This document shows, one piece after another, positions 54,981 to 63,791 of a DNA stretch of 64,000 nucleotides. Below the pieces are notes generated by a model. That model did not search any database and was not told where the DNA came from. It saw nothing but the letters and a program-made list of their open reading frames with translations. This DNA is from Arthrobacter sp. CDRTa11 (lineage in GTDB: Bacteria; Actinomycetota; Actinomycetes; Actinomycetales; Micrococcaceae), in contig NZ_CP044532.1 of NCBI RefSeq assembly GCF_026427775.1, forward strand, positions 2,294,001 to 2,358,000, read 5' to 3'. How positions within the stretch are numbered: position 1 is the stretch's first letter; each line of letters starts with the position of its first letter. Both the position numbers and the translations under genes were made by a program.

Positions 54981-55685
54981 CTAGGACGCGTGAAGGATCA
55001 GGTGCTTGAGGTCATCAAGGGTCTGTTGCATGTGCGCGTCCATGGCTTCGCGCGACCGGCCCGGGTTGCGCGATTCCAGCGCCTCGGCAATGTTCCGGTG
55101 ATGCGCGATTGCGTGCTCCTGGATGGGTGGCGCGGCAGATGTTTCTGCCCGGCGCTTTTCCAGCACCCGGTGGAGCGGCTCGAAGAGGACTTGCACAAAC
55201 ACGTTCTCGGACGCCCTGAGAATCAGGGCATGGAAGGCCAGGTCAGCCGCTACAAAGGCGGTCAGGTCATTGACCTCGTGGGCTGCCCGCATCGCAGCGA
55301 CATAGCCGAACAATTGTTGGATACCTGCATCGCTGATCCGGTCGGCCGCGAGTTCGCAGGCCCCGGTTTCGAGCACTCGGCACAGTTCGATGAGTTGCAC
55401 GGAGGCCTCGGCGTCGTTCTGGCCCTCTGACGCGACGCGGAGGAGAGCTTCCAGCGAGGCCCAACGGCTCAACGGGTTCACAAATGTCCCGCGGCCGCGT
55501 TCCACGCTCAGGATCCGCTGCGCTTCGAGGGTTTTCATGGCTTCGCGCACCGTCATGCGGCTCACGTCGTGTTTGGCGCTGAGGTCATGCTCTCCGGGCA
55601 CGCTGGATCCAGGCGGAAAGTCCCCGGCAATGATCCGATCAAGGAGCTCATCTGCAACAACTCCTACCAGTGTTTTCCGGGCCAT
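54981..55685 (-). CDS. GntR-family regulator, FadR/FCD subgroup
   Basis: A 234-residue regulator: N-terminal GntR winged helix (LLDRIIAGDFPPGSSVPGEHDLS and VSRMTVREAMKTLEAQRILSVERGRGTFV, the standard pattern) and a C-terminal FCD domain (LIELCRVLETGACELAADR, FVAADLAFHALILRASEN, EHAIAHHRNIAEALESRN) with the His/Asp metal residues. Regulators of this type respond to small organic acids. It is between LysR and the PEP-mutase-type enzyme, all leftward. A TGGTCAACCA palindrome near 56913 in the upstream gap is the kind of site FCD proteins bind. Confidence 0.92.
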   Translation of the reverse strand: MARKTLVGVVADELLDRIIAGDFPPGSSVPGEHDLSAKHDVSRMTVREAMKTLEAQRILSVERGRGTFVNPLSRWASLEALLRVASEGQNDAEASVQLIELCRVLETGACELAADRISDAGIQQLFGYVAAMRAAHEVNDLTAFVAADLAFHALILRASENVFVQVLFEPLHRVLEKRRAETSAAPPIQEHAIAHHRNIAEALESRNPGRSREAMDAHMQQTLDDLKHLILHAS

Positions 55686-55820
55686 ACTTTCCCCTTGCCG
55701 TTGTCGCCAGATATGTCTGAAAGGCCTTTTTGCGCGCTTCTATGTCCCGCGCCAGTTATCGAATTCCTTTGCCTTGCGTCAGTCTTTGATCATCGGTAGC
55801 CGACATAGGATGTCGCGTAC

Positions 55821-56603
55821 TTAATTCAGGGGTGGGGTGTCGGCTGGAATGACGCCGCCTGCATATAGGTCGGCGGCGAGATCCCGAAGCGCGCGCAGGG
55901 CGACACGTTGAGTGAAGGGGCCATATGAGATGCGGGCGACCCCAAGTTCTTGCATTTCGGCAGCCGGTAGGGCCCCCGGTGCGCCGCCGCCCACAGATAG
56001 CTTTCCTTTCCCCAGTCCGTCGACCAGAGGCTCAATGACCTGGCGGGTTCGTGCTCCCGGAACGAACACCAACGCGGCACCGGCGTCGAGGAACGCTCGG
56101 CCCCGGGCGACGGCGTCATCGATGCTGTCACTGATGGGGCGGTCACCGCCCAGCATGATCGCGTCCGTGCGGGCGTTAAGCTGAAACGCGATGCCTTCAT
56201 CGTCGACCGCGGCAATGATGGCTTGCACGCGGGTGACAGCTTCATCGAAGGGTCGAAGCCTGTCTTCCACGTTGGCTCCTACAACGCCCAGACCGATAGC
56301 CCTGCGAATCGTCTCAGCGGGGTCATCGTAACCGTCATCAAGGTCGGCCGTGACGGGAAGGTCAACGGCGTCCACGATCGTCTTGACCCCTGCCAGTGCC
56401 AACTTCAGGGGCATCGTGCCGTCGGCGTAACCATACATGGCGGCGATAGAGTGGCCAGCCGTAGCGATTGCCCTCGTCTCCGGAAGCGCCGCCACGGTTG
56501 CTGCGCTGATGGCATCCCACACGTTTACAACGCGCAGGATCTCCTGTGCCTCGTGCAGCGCTTTCAACTGTTGTGCGCGGTCTGATTGGCTTGTTGCGGA
56601 CAT
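55821..56603 (-). CDS. PEP mutase / isocitrate lyase family C-C bond enzyme
   Basis: A 260-residue (betaalpha)8-barrel of the PEP-mutase/isocitrate-lyase superfamily: VVNVWDAISAATVA at the start, TADLDDGYDDPAETIRRAI with metal-binding acids, GANVEDRL and LNARTDAIML. These match the mutase/oxaloacetate-hydrolase/2-methylisocitrate-lyase group. The KKCGH lyase signature is not present, so a simple isocitrate lyase is unlikely; phosphonopyruvate-type or oxaloacetate hydrolase activity are options. An AGAAGAAT site precedes the ATG. It is the first gene of a leftward group with GntR, LysR and the tartrate-type dehydrogenase, suggesting a C4 dicarboxylate theme. Confidence 0.82.
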   Translation of the reverse strand: MSATSQSDRAQQLKALHEAQEILRVVNVWDAISAATVAALPETRAIATAGHSIAAMYGYADGTMPLKLALAGVKTIVDAVDLPVTADLDDGYDDPAETIRRAIGLGVVGANVEDRLRPFDEAVTRVQAIIAAVDDEGIAFQLNARTDAIMLGGDRPISDSIDDAVARGRAFLDAGAALVFVPGARTRQVIEPLVDGLGKGKLSVGGGAPGALPAAEMQELGVARISYGPFTQRVALRALRDLAADLYAGGVIPADTPPLN

Positions 56604-57685
56604 TCTTCTTCCGTTCTTTGTCGGTCACTTGCGCTGACATTTAGCGGCGGTTCTAGAGTGGCGCCCTTCCCCCGCCCCGGCCGGCCGTCCTCGCCGAGGA
56701 CGTCTGACCGTCATGAGGAATCAGCCGCCGCTGTACGAAGTTGGTGTTCTCTGGTGAGGTCCCGACGGTTAACGGATTTCCAATTCATGGCCTCCTTCAA
56801 GGCTTGCCTCGCCGAGTAGCTGAGATTGGCCGAAGTTGTCAAGCCCTTTCAATCCTGCACTCGGGGTTCCACGCTGGGTCGCAAAAGTGAATGTATCCCA
56901 TAGTGTGAGAAATGGTCAACCATCCTGAGTTGTCGAATAGGCAACTCTCGCAAACCCGTACCCAGTGCTCCGGTGCAGGGGGCGGGGGGATGCTCAGCTA
57001 CGGATGCCCGATGGTCGAAGTTATCAAGGAGCCGATGCGTTTAAACAGACCAGGGAACTGGAGGAGGAAACGCGACTTGCCCTGCCGGCGGAAAGCAGAA
57101 GGGCCTAACGGCTAGTATTCGTTGCACATGATCAGCTTCGACTTACAGTCCGGGTGACTTCCGGCGGCCGGACATCCGGTACTTCGTCGTCGTCGACGAA
57201 TACATCCGCGCTACGCTGGCCATAATTCTGCATCCGTCGTTCAAGGCCTGTGACGTAGTCGCGGTGGGGGACAATCGCCGGGACCGGGACCGGGACCGTC
57301 GCGACGTGCGTCAGGTGTGACAACAACGGCCTTCGAGGACTTCACGGCTGGCCAGGAGCGGTGCGCCGTTCAGGCGAAATCTGCAGGTCCATCGCGATGG
57401 ATCCGAGGGCAGCCGCCGACCAAAACAGGCTCAGCTTCGCTAAGCGACTCCAGATCCATAGGTCATTGACTAATTCTCACAATGATGGATATGGTCAGTT
57501 CTAGCTGGATGACGGGGACGCTCCATAGTCCGCGGAGGGTTCAGAACTAGATAAGACGTCACCGCAGCACAGGCCGAAGGGCCCCGACACTACCCCCTTT
57601 CGTTGGTACTCGAGGCACGCCTGCTATCAGGCTGCCATGGGTTCAGATAGATGTTTTCGTGTTCCACTCAAGGAGGAGAAGGTAC
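56604..57685. other. 1.1-kb intergenic region between divergent operons
   Basis: No gene is supported. It contains TGGTCAACCA (56913-56922), a perfect palindrome of FadR-like type; a triple CGGGAC repeat (57279-57296); and a candidate rightward promoter TTGACT (57466-57471) - 18 bases - TATGGT (57490-57495) upstream of the ABC permease gene. A 64-codon leftward frame at 57132-57326 is low complexity and not accepted. Confidence 0.5.
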
Positions 57686-58549
57686 ATGCAGAGAAGAAAC
57701 CTTACAACCGAGACAGGAGCAGCCGCGGTCGCCCTGCAATCGCCAGGAGTAGCCCCTCGCAAAGTGCAAGAACCCTCCGCTACGCGGCGAAGAATCGGCT
57801 CTATCGCCTGGTCCTCGTTGCCGCCACTGGTGTTCGTGGCGATCCTTCTGGCGTGGGCCGCAGCAGTCGAATTATTCAGAATTCCCGCGTATCTCCTTCC
57901 CGGACCCCTTGCCGTATTCGAACGTCTATTCAGTGATGTAAACAGTTTGTGGACCCATACACAGTCCACTCTGGTTGTGCTTGTAATCGGACTGCTGCTC
58001 AGCATCGTCATCGGCATCCCTCTGGGCCTGGTCATTGCACTTTCAAGGACTGCCAAACAGTTGCTTTACCCGCAGGTTATGGTCCTGCAGCTGGTACCGA
58101 AGATCGCGATCGCCCCGCTGCTCCTGGTGTGGCTCGGGTTCAGCCTCGATACCAAGGTCGCTTTGGTCGTTCTAATAACATTCTTTCCCTTGCTTATGGC
58201 AAGCATCAGCGGATTCAGGATTCTCGACGACAGACTCCTCTACTTGACGCGATCCATGGGAGCGAGTCGGTGGCAGACATTCTGGTCACTTCGGTTCCCT
58301 GCAGCTCTTCCAGTGATTTTCTCCGGGATTAAGACTTCCGCGACTATCGCGATCACCGGTGCACTCGTCGCGGAGTTCCTTGGATCGAATAGCGGTTTGG
58401 GCTATGCACTACTTCGGGCAAGCGGCGCGATGGATACGGAGTACATGTTTGCCATCTTGGTGATCTTGACCGTCATCGGAGTGATCCTCAACTATCTGGT
58501 GGAGGGTGTCGAATGGCTGCTGACGCCGTGGCAACGTCGCAGCGCCTAG
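57686..58549 (+). CDS. ABC transporter permease (NMT1/SsuC-like importer)
   Basis: A 287-residue inner-membrane permease of the nitrate/sulfonate/taurine/thiamine-precursor group. Six membrane segments; ELFRIPAYLLPGPLAVFERL near the start and the coupling-loop LTRSMGASRWQTFWSLRFPAALPVIFSGIKTS, given as its core SMGASRWQTFWSLRFPA, are typical. GALVAEFLGSNSGLGYALLRA follows. The ATG at 57686 has AAGGAGGAGAAGG upstream; the frame is open to 57659 without need. First gene of a rightward operon (permease, binding protein, ATPase), 95 bases before the binding protein. Confidence 0.92.
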   Translation: MQRRNLTTETGAAAVALQSPGVAPRKVQEPSATRRRIGSIAWSSLPPLVFVAILLAWAAAVELFRIPAYLLPGPLAVFERLFSDVNSLWTHTQSTLVVLVIGLLLSIVIGIPLGLVIALSRTAKQLLYPQVMVLQLVPKIAIAPLLLVWLGFSLDTKVALVVLITFFPLLMASISGFRILDDRLLYLTRSMGASRWQTFWSLRFPAALPVIFSGIKTSATIAITGALVAEFLGSNSGLGYALLRASGAMDTEYMFAILVILTVIGVILNYLVEGVEWLLTPWQRRSA

Positions 58550-58643
58550 TCACCAGAGCTGACCTATTAATCACGTCCGGTCAGACATTGATCCACCACC
58601 TACCCTATTCAACCCATTCGGCCAAAGACCCAGAGGAAACACC

Positions 58644-59657
58644 ATGCAAAGAGGCATCACAAAATTAGCCGCAGCCGCCATTGCCGCGGGAGCGATGATG
58701 CTCACCGGCTGCTCTGCCCCATCCGCTGGCGGTAATGAAACCCCAGTCCGCTTTCAAATGCACTGGTCCTGGTCGGCCTCCACCGCCGGCTTCGCAGTCG
58801 CCCAAGCGGATGGCCTGTACAAGGCCGCCGGAATTGACACGAGAATTGAACAAGGGACAGGATCCGGGACGGCAGTGCAACTTGTGGCTAACGGCCAGGC
58901 AGATATCGGGATCGCGGACGCCGTGCCAATCAGCCAGCAAATCGAAAAGGGCGCTCCTCTCGTCATCGTTGCAACAATGAATCAGGTGACCAACATTGCG
59001 ATGCAGGTCATGGAATCATCTGGGATCAACTCTCTCCAGGATCTCAAGGGAAAAACCGTCGCTGTACCTCAGGGCAGTGCCCATGCTTTCCTTTTCCCGC
59101 TCTTTCTCGAAGCGAACGGCCTCACCGAGACGGACGTCACCATTTCGAATGTTCCCTTTGCGTCCATGCCGGCGGCACTACTCCAAGGAAACGTTGACGC
59201 AATCGTGGGGGGCCAAGACACTGCTGTTTCGCTCGAACAGCAAAACGCTAAGTTCAAGAACTTTTTGTTCGCTGACTACGGTGTCTCTCCTGTAGCACAT
59301 TCAATATTCACCACCAAAAACTACGCCGAAAAGAACCCGGACGCGGTCAAGAAGTTCGTTTCCGCGAGCCTCATAGGCCTGTCTACTGCACGCGATAATC
59401 CCGAACATGCAGTAGCGGCCGTGAAACAGCTTCTGCCAGACTCTGTCGACGACACGGTACGCGCCGAACTCGAATTCCTGCTCCCCCTGTTGTGTGCTGC
59501 CGATGCAAACGTCATCGGCCGCGCGGAGGCCGCACACTGGCAGCAGAGTAACGAACTCTTGACGCGAGCCAAGCTCCTGCCTGCTCCCCTGGACATAGCC
59601 GAATCCGTCTCCTACGACTTCCTGCCCCCGGAGTCGGAACTGAAGAGCTGCAAGTAG
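58644..59657 (+). CDS. ABC transporter NMT1-type substrate-binding lipoprotein
   Basis: A 337-residue periplasmic-type binding protein anchored by a lipid: signal MQRGITKLAAAAIAAG with lipobox LTGC, Cys23. Mature motifs: MHWSWSASTAGFAVAQADGLYKAAG, VQLVANGQADIGIADAVPI and DLKGKTVAVPQGSAHAFLF fit the NMT1/THI5-like fold. The opening FQMHWSW with several Trp residues suggests an aromatic or heterocyclic ligand such as a pyrimidine precursor, but this is inference. It lies between the permease and ATPase genes (15-base gap to the latter). Confidence 0.92.
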   Translation: MQRGITKLAAAAIAAGAMMLTGCSAPSAGGNETPVRFQMHWSWSASTAGFAVAQADGLYKAAGIDTRIEQGTGSGTAVQLVANGQADIGIADAVPISQQIEKGAPLVIVATMNQVTNIAMQVMESSGINSLQDLKGKTVAVPQGSAHAFLFPLFLEANGLTETDVTISNVPFASMPAALLQGNVDAIVGGQDTAVSLEQQNAKFKNFLFADYGVSPVAHSIFTTKNYAEKNPDAVKKFVSASLIGLSTARDNPEHAVAAVKQLLPDSVDDTVRAELEFLLPLLCAADANVIGRAEAAHWQQSNELLTRAKLLPAPLDIAESVSYDFLPPESELKSCK

Positions 59658-59671
59658 AGAAAGGCACAGCA

Positions 59672-60505
59672 ATGAACGACACGGCACTGCAAACAAGGGC
59701 GGCAGGTCTGCCCATATCGATAGAGGGCGTGGCCAAAACCTTCACCAGCCCAGCGGGCAAATCCTTTGAAGCGATCAGACCCGTTTCGATGGACGTAAAC
59801 CCCGGGGAGTTCATTTCGATAGTCGGTCCGTCCGGCTGTGGTAAGAGCACACTTATGCTGATGGTTGCCGGGCTCCTAAGCAGATCCGAGGGCGACATCC
59901 ACGTGGGCGGTGAATCAATTACTCGACCCTTCACCGATATCGGAATTGCCTTCCAAGACCACCTGCTGCTGGACTTTCGGACAGCAATGGACAATGTCCT
60001 GATCCAAGCCGACATACGACGCCTGGATAAGAAGGCGCTACGTTCTCGAGCCACCGAGTTGTTCAAACAACTTCACTTGGAGAAAGCCATGGACAAGTAT
60101 CCGCGCCAGCTCTCCGGGGGAATGCGGCAACGGGTCTCGCTGATACGAACTATCGTCCATGAGCCATCGTTGCTCCTACTTGATGAGCCGTTCGGAGCGC
60201 TTGATGCTCTTACCCGCCTGCAGGTGAGAGCGGACCTCGAGGCACTCTGGCTGCGCAATAGACCAACCGTTCTCTTTATCACTCACAGTGTTGAGGAAGC
60301 TGTCGGTCTATCCGACCGCATCTTTGTGATGAGCCCAAGTCCAGGCGAGATAGTCGACGAAATAGTTGTCGATCTCCCGCGTCCACGACCCCTCGCGCTC
60401 GTCGAATCGCCAGATTTCGGAAAATATGTTGATCGAATTTATGGGCACTTTGAGCGAATGGGAGTGCTCCACGGTATAGAGATTCCTAAACGAGGAACCG
60501 AATGA
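59672..60505 (+). CDS. ABC transporter ATPase (nitrate/sulfonate/taurine type)
   Basis: A 277-residue ATPase: Walker A GPSGCGKST near residue 52, Q-loop AFQDHLLLDFRTAMDNV, signature LSGGMRQRVSLIRTI near 147, Walker B LLLDEPFGALD and switch His in FITHSVEEAVGLSDRI. The SsuB/TauB pattern, completing the importer with the preceding permease and binding protein. An AGAAAGG site lies upstream of the ATG. The stop overlaps a short frame (60502-60594, 30 codons) that I do not accept as a gene. A 235-base gap follows before the aldehyde dehydrogenase. Confidence 0.93.
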   Translation: MNDTALQTRAAGLPISIEGVAKTFTSPAGKSFEAIRPVSMDVNPGEFISIVGPSGCGKSTLMLMVAGLLSRSEGDIHVGGESITRPFTDIGIAFQDHLLLDFRTAMDNVLIQADIRRLDKKALRSRATELFKQLHLEKAMDKYPRQLSGGMRQRVSLIRTIVHEPSLLLLDEPFGALDALTRLQVRADLEALWLRNRPTVLFITHSVEEAVGLSDRIFVMSPSPGEIVDEIVVDLPRPRPLALVESPDFGKYVDRIYGHFERMGVLHGIEIPKRGTE

Positions 60506-60740
60506 GCGGCATCAGTTCGCGCCCGATGCAAAGTGCCCGAATACGGTTGACCGGCGTCGTGAGCGTTTCTGCAGGACACCAAGTATCACAGTAAGCCCGT
60601 TCGAGGAGCTAGGTGAATAACTTTGGTGCGGGTAGTGCAACCAGAAGGCGCACTCCCACAACTATCTCAATTTCAATGGTGGCCATATCAGGCCGGACCG
60701 AGGTAACCGAGGGCGCTAGGCCTTGAAGGAGATTGCGAAG

Positions 60741-62261
60741 ATGACAACGTCAACGTCCGAAGTGTTTGCCGGGACGCGAGAAGGAAGGCCCTTTCGTGTC
60801 GGCCTAATCTCTGCCGAGGGGGTGAGTGTTCCTGCGGGTGGCTTTGAGTTGGAGATTCATAATCCGGCTACGGGCACTGTGATTGGCACGTTGCATGAGG
60901 CTGATGCTGCAGAGATCGACGCAGTGGTCGCGGGAGCGAAGGCTGTGTATGAGAAGGTGTGGCGGGGAACGGCGCCGGAGGTCCGGGCCAGAATGCTCGG
61001 GGCCTGGGCGGATGCAATTGTTCAGCACCGTGATGAGTTGGCTGACCTGGAGGTCGCCGATGTAGGCCACCTCCGCCGCGAGGCTATGGCTGACATCGAC
61101 AACAGCGCCCGGGTCCTGCGCTACTACGCAGGGATTGCTGACAAGCTCGAAGGAAGTACCTTCGCGCAGTTGCCTGACCGGCTCTCGTACGGACTCGATG
61201 AGCCTTTCGGTGTCGTCGCGGGCGTCAGCCCCTATAACGGGAACGCGAATTTCGTCGCGTTGAAAGCGGGCCCGGCGCTCGTGGCCGGGAACTGCATCGT
61301 GATCAAGGCACCCGAGGTCGCCCCTTTGCTGAACTACCGGATGGTTGAACTTGCCCTTGAGGCAGGCGTTCCGGCCGGTGTGATCAGCGTCGTAACCGGT
61401 CGCGGTCATACAGTCGGTCCGCTGCTGACCGAGCATCCGGATATCGGGATGATCGCCTTCACCGGCGGACCGGATTCAGGGCGGGCGATCATCCATCAGT
61501 CCGCTAAGAACATCGTGCCGGTGTTCCTGGAACTGGGCGGGAAGAGCCCGGCGATCCTGCTGCCGGATGCCGACCTCGAGGCCGCTATCCCGTCGCTGCT
61601 GCATTCAAACTTCGCCAAGAGCGGCCAAAGCTGCGTCACAGGATCCCGGATTTTCGTCCCGGACTCGATGTATGCCGAGGTCAGCGAACGGCTCGGCCTG
61701 AAAGCGCAGACAGTACGGGTCGGACTTCCCACGAAGGAATCTTCACAGATGGGCACGCTCATCAACCGCCCGCATCGTGCCCGCGTCGATGCCCTCATCA
61801 AACGCGCGGTCGACGCCGGCGCGGTCGCCCTGGCCGGCGGGGCCCCGGCCGAGGACGGTGACCTCGCGAACGGTTCCTTCTACCAGCCCACAGTCCTCGC
61901 AGAGGTCAAGGATGACAATCCCGCGGCCCTCACCGAAGCCTTCGGGCCGATGGCCAGCGTTCTGTCCTACTCCGACGTCGATGAAGTAATCGCGCGCGCC
62001 AACTCCTCCGAATTCGGACTGAGCGCGCAAATCTGGGGCAACGACGCACGGACCATCCAACACCTCGCCAAACGCCTTGAGGCAGGAACAGTATGGATCA
62101 ACACCTACCGCTCCTTCCACCCCACCGTCCCCTTCGGAGGCATGAAACAAAGCGGCTTCGGCAAAGAAAACGGCTTCGACTCCATCGCCATGTACACCCG
62201 CCGCAAAGCCGTCGTCTGGGACCTCACCACCGAACGAGAACTACCCTACGCCGACAACTAA
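60741..62261 (+). CDS. Aldehyde dehydrogenase family protein
   Basis: A 506-residue NAD(P)-dependent ALDH. GVVAGVSPYNGNANFVALKAGPALVAG in the cofactor region (Tyr-Asn instead of the common Trp-Asn), [18 protein letters not shown] with the base Glu, and FAKSGQSCVTGSRIFV with the catalytic Cys. VPFGGMKQSGFGKENGF near the end is normal. The chosen ATG at 60741 has AAGGAG nine bases upstream; the extended TTG at 60723 overlaps that site and is rejected. Together with the SDR 65 bases downstream and the ABC importer upstream it suggests stepwise oxidation of an imported alcohol to acid. The substrate is unknown; Tyr in the loop often marks aromatic or bulky aldehyde oxidisers, an inference. Confidence 0.9.
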   Translation: MTTSTSEVFAGTREGRPFRVGLISAEGVSVPAGGFELEIHNPATGTVIGTLHEADAAEIDAVVAGAKAVYEKVWRGTAPEVRARMLGAWADAIVQHRDELADLEVADVGHLRREAMADIDNSARVLRYYAGIADKLEGSTFAQLPDRLSYGLDEPFGVVAGVSPYNGNANFVALKAGPALVAGNCIVIKAPEVAPLLNYRMVELALEAGVPAGVISVVTGRGHTVGPLLTEHPDIGMIAFTGGPDSGRAIIHQSAKNIVPVFLELGGKSPAILLPDADLEAAIPSLLHSNFAKSGQSCVTGSRIFVPDSMYAEVSERLGLKAQTVRVGLPTKESSQMGTLINRPHRARVDALIKRAVDAGAVALAGGAPAEDGDLANGSFYQPTVLAEVKDDNPAALTEAFGPMASVLSYSDVDEVIARANSSEFGLSAQIWGNDARTIQHLAKRLEAGTVWINTYRSFHPTVPFGGMKQSGFGKENGFDSIAMYTRRKAVVWDLTTERELPYADN

Positions 62262-62326
62262 TACAGCAGATGGCTGCGTGTGGAAAGAAAAACGCGAACG
62301 CGATTATGAACCAAGGGAATATGGAT

Positions 62327-63067
62327 ATGAACGATCATGCAGAAACTCCGACCCAAAGGCTGAAGGGGCGCCGGATTCTTGTTACGGGAGCAGCTTCTGG
62401 GATTGGACGGAGTACGGCGGAGCTCTTTGCACGCGAAGGGGCAGCGGTTGGGCTTCTCGACCGTGATAAAGAGAGACTCCAGGCGGCCGCCGAGGAGATT
62501 GGTGGCTGGGCTTTCCCGGTGGACATTACCGATGATGAGGCAGTTGTCAGTTCAATTTCGGAAGCTGCGGCCACACTGAGCGGGATCGATGGCGTCGTCA
62601 ACGCAGCGGGCATCATGTTCCGTGGGCATGCTGCCGACGTATCAGCTCAGGATTGGCGGAAGGTAATCGAGATCAATCTGACTGGCACCTACAACGTAGT
62701 TCGCGGCTGCATCCCCTGGCTGTCACGGGAACCCTTAGCCACTGTTGTCACGATTGCCTCGGCGGCGGGGCTGCTGCCGAACGCGGCCGGGTATACGGCT
62801 TATGCTGCCTCGAAGGGGGGAGTGGTGGCTCTCACGAAGGCGCTTGCGGCCGAGCTGGCCCCGAAAATCCGCGTGAACACTGTCTGTCCAGGCATGGTCG
62901 ATACAGCGATGGCTGATGGCCATAGGGGAAATGTCGGAGCCTACGCGCTCAATCGGCTGGCAGACCCGGTGGAGATCGCCCGTGCCATTCTTTTCCTCAC
63001 CAGCCAGGAATCGTCGTACATCACTGGATCGGCCTTGGCAGTAGATGGAGGAAGAACCTTCCACTAA
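62327..63067 (+). CDS. SDR-family oxidoreductase
   Basis: A 246-residue classical short-chain dehydrogenase: VTGAASGIGRS near residue 20, DxxN loop represented by NAAG, catalytic Ser in IASAAG, YAASKGG near 165, and ITGSALAVDGG at the end. LLDRDKERL after the second strand suggests NAD binding (acidic residue at the strand end). Chosen ATG at 62327 has AAGGGA at a proper distance; ATGs at 62306 and 62321 are alternatives. It probably oxidises the alcohol that the upstream aldehyde dehydrogenase then takes on. A strong terminator follows. Confidence 0.9.
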   Translation: MNDHAETPTQRLKGRRILVTGAASGIGRSTAELFAREGAAVGLLDRDKERLQAAAEEIGGWAFPVDITDDEAVVSSISEAAATLSGIDGVVNAAGIMFRGHAADVSAQDWRKVIEINLTGTYNVVRGCIPWLSREPLATVVTIASAAGLLPNAAGYTAYAASKGGVVALTKALAAELAPKIRVNTVCPGMVDTAMADGHRGNVGAYALNRLADPVEIARAILFLTSQESSYITGSALAVDGGRTFH

Positions 63068-63072
63068 GCGTC

Positions 63073-63104
63073 GAGCAGGGTATCTCCGTTTTGATACCCT
63101 GCTC
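63073..63104 (+). terminator. Terminator after the SDR gene
   Basis: GAGCAGGGTATC and GATACCCTGCTC, 12-bp perfect arms with an 8-base loop, five bases after the stop. No T-run follows on the plus strand (AATCAACG). It also faces the decayed alcohol dehydrogenase on the other strand. Confidence 0.8.
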
Positions 63105-63697
63105 AATCAACGTCGGCGACGAGTTCGTCGCCTCGTCCTACCTTGCTCGATCCACGCCCTAGACGTCGAAAGACATCAGGGCTGTCCGATGCACCGAATT
63201 CACGTGCCAACGCCTGCCGGTCGGCACGCCGCGACATGGCGATTATGCGCTCGGCGCCCATCTGCTTGGCTGCAAGACCCGAGAAGCCCGACGGCGCCAT
63301 CGCCCACCACAGCGACGGTCGTGCCCGGCCCGACTCGACGGCTTTGGCGCCGAACCGTCCGGTTCCCAGGACGTCAGAGCGGTCAACAGCGTTGGACCTT
63401 GTCGGCGTCGGGAATTTGCGGGATGGCCCCCAGCGTGCCGTCCGCGAGGTGGATACGCATGAACTCCGCTTGGGTAGCGCCCACGCCCTGTCGGTGGACG
63501 CACCCGTTCTGGTAGCCGGAGAGGCAAATCTCGCATGTGTTGTCCGAGGCGAACGAACCGACCACAAACTGACCCACCTGGACGTCCTTTACGTCCGCGC
63601 CGACCTCATCGACGATGCCCACATACTCGTGGCCCATAGCCGTAGGTTGGGATAGGTTGTCTGCGTCTTGTGGCTGACTAAAAGGGGCCATCCCCAA
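63103..63697 (-). pseudogene. Zinc alcohol dehydrogenase, frameshifted remnant
   Basis: Two leftward frames join into an MDR alcohol dehydrogenase. The first reads NLSQPTAMGHEYVGIVDEVG (catalytic-domain GHE motif), CEICLSGYQNGCVHRQG and QIPDADKV. The second continues with VLGTGRFGAKAVESG and GLAAKQMGAERIIAMSRRAD, the NAD-domain region, then ends early. At least one frameshift near 63390 and a decayed Rossmann motif (WAMAPSGFSG for GDGAVGLSG) are visible. The N-terminal ~45 and the C-terminal ~100 residues are absent. It is broken on both ends and inactive. Confidence 0.78.
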
Positions 63698-63791
63698 GAA
63701 ACCGGCTGCTGAAAGAGGCTTGCGAGGGTTTGCTGAAACGGGTTATGACAGAGCCTCCCTGGGCATCACGGATTCATCGTAAAGTCGCCCT

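Noticed and set aside
57279..57296. Possible iteron or CRISPR-like array
   Set aside because: Only three CGGGAC units, no spacers, no nearby rep or cas gene.
57132..57326. A 64-codon leftward frame upstream of the NMT1-type importer
   Set aside because: Starts with a Val-Pro repeat from a short tandem CGGGAC repeat; no ribosome site, no family.
60502..60594. A 30-codon frame overlapping the ABC ATPase stop in ATGA
   Set aside because: Overlap is suggestive, but the peptide is short, lacks any pattern and is followed by a gap; chance is likely.
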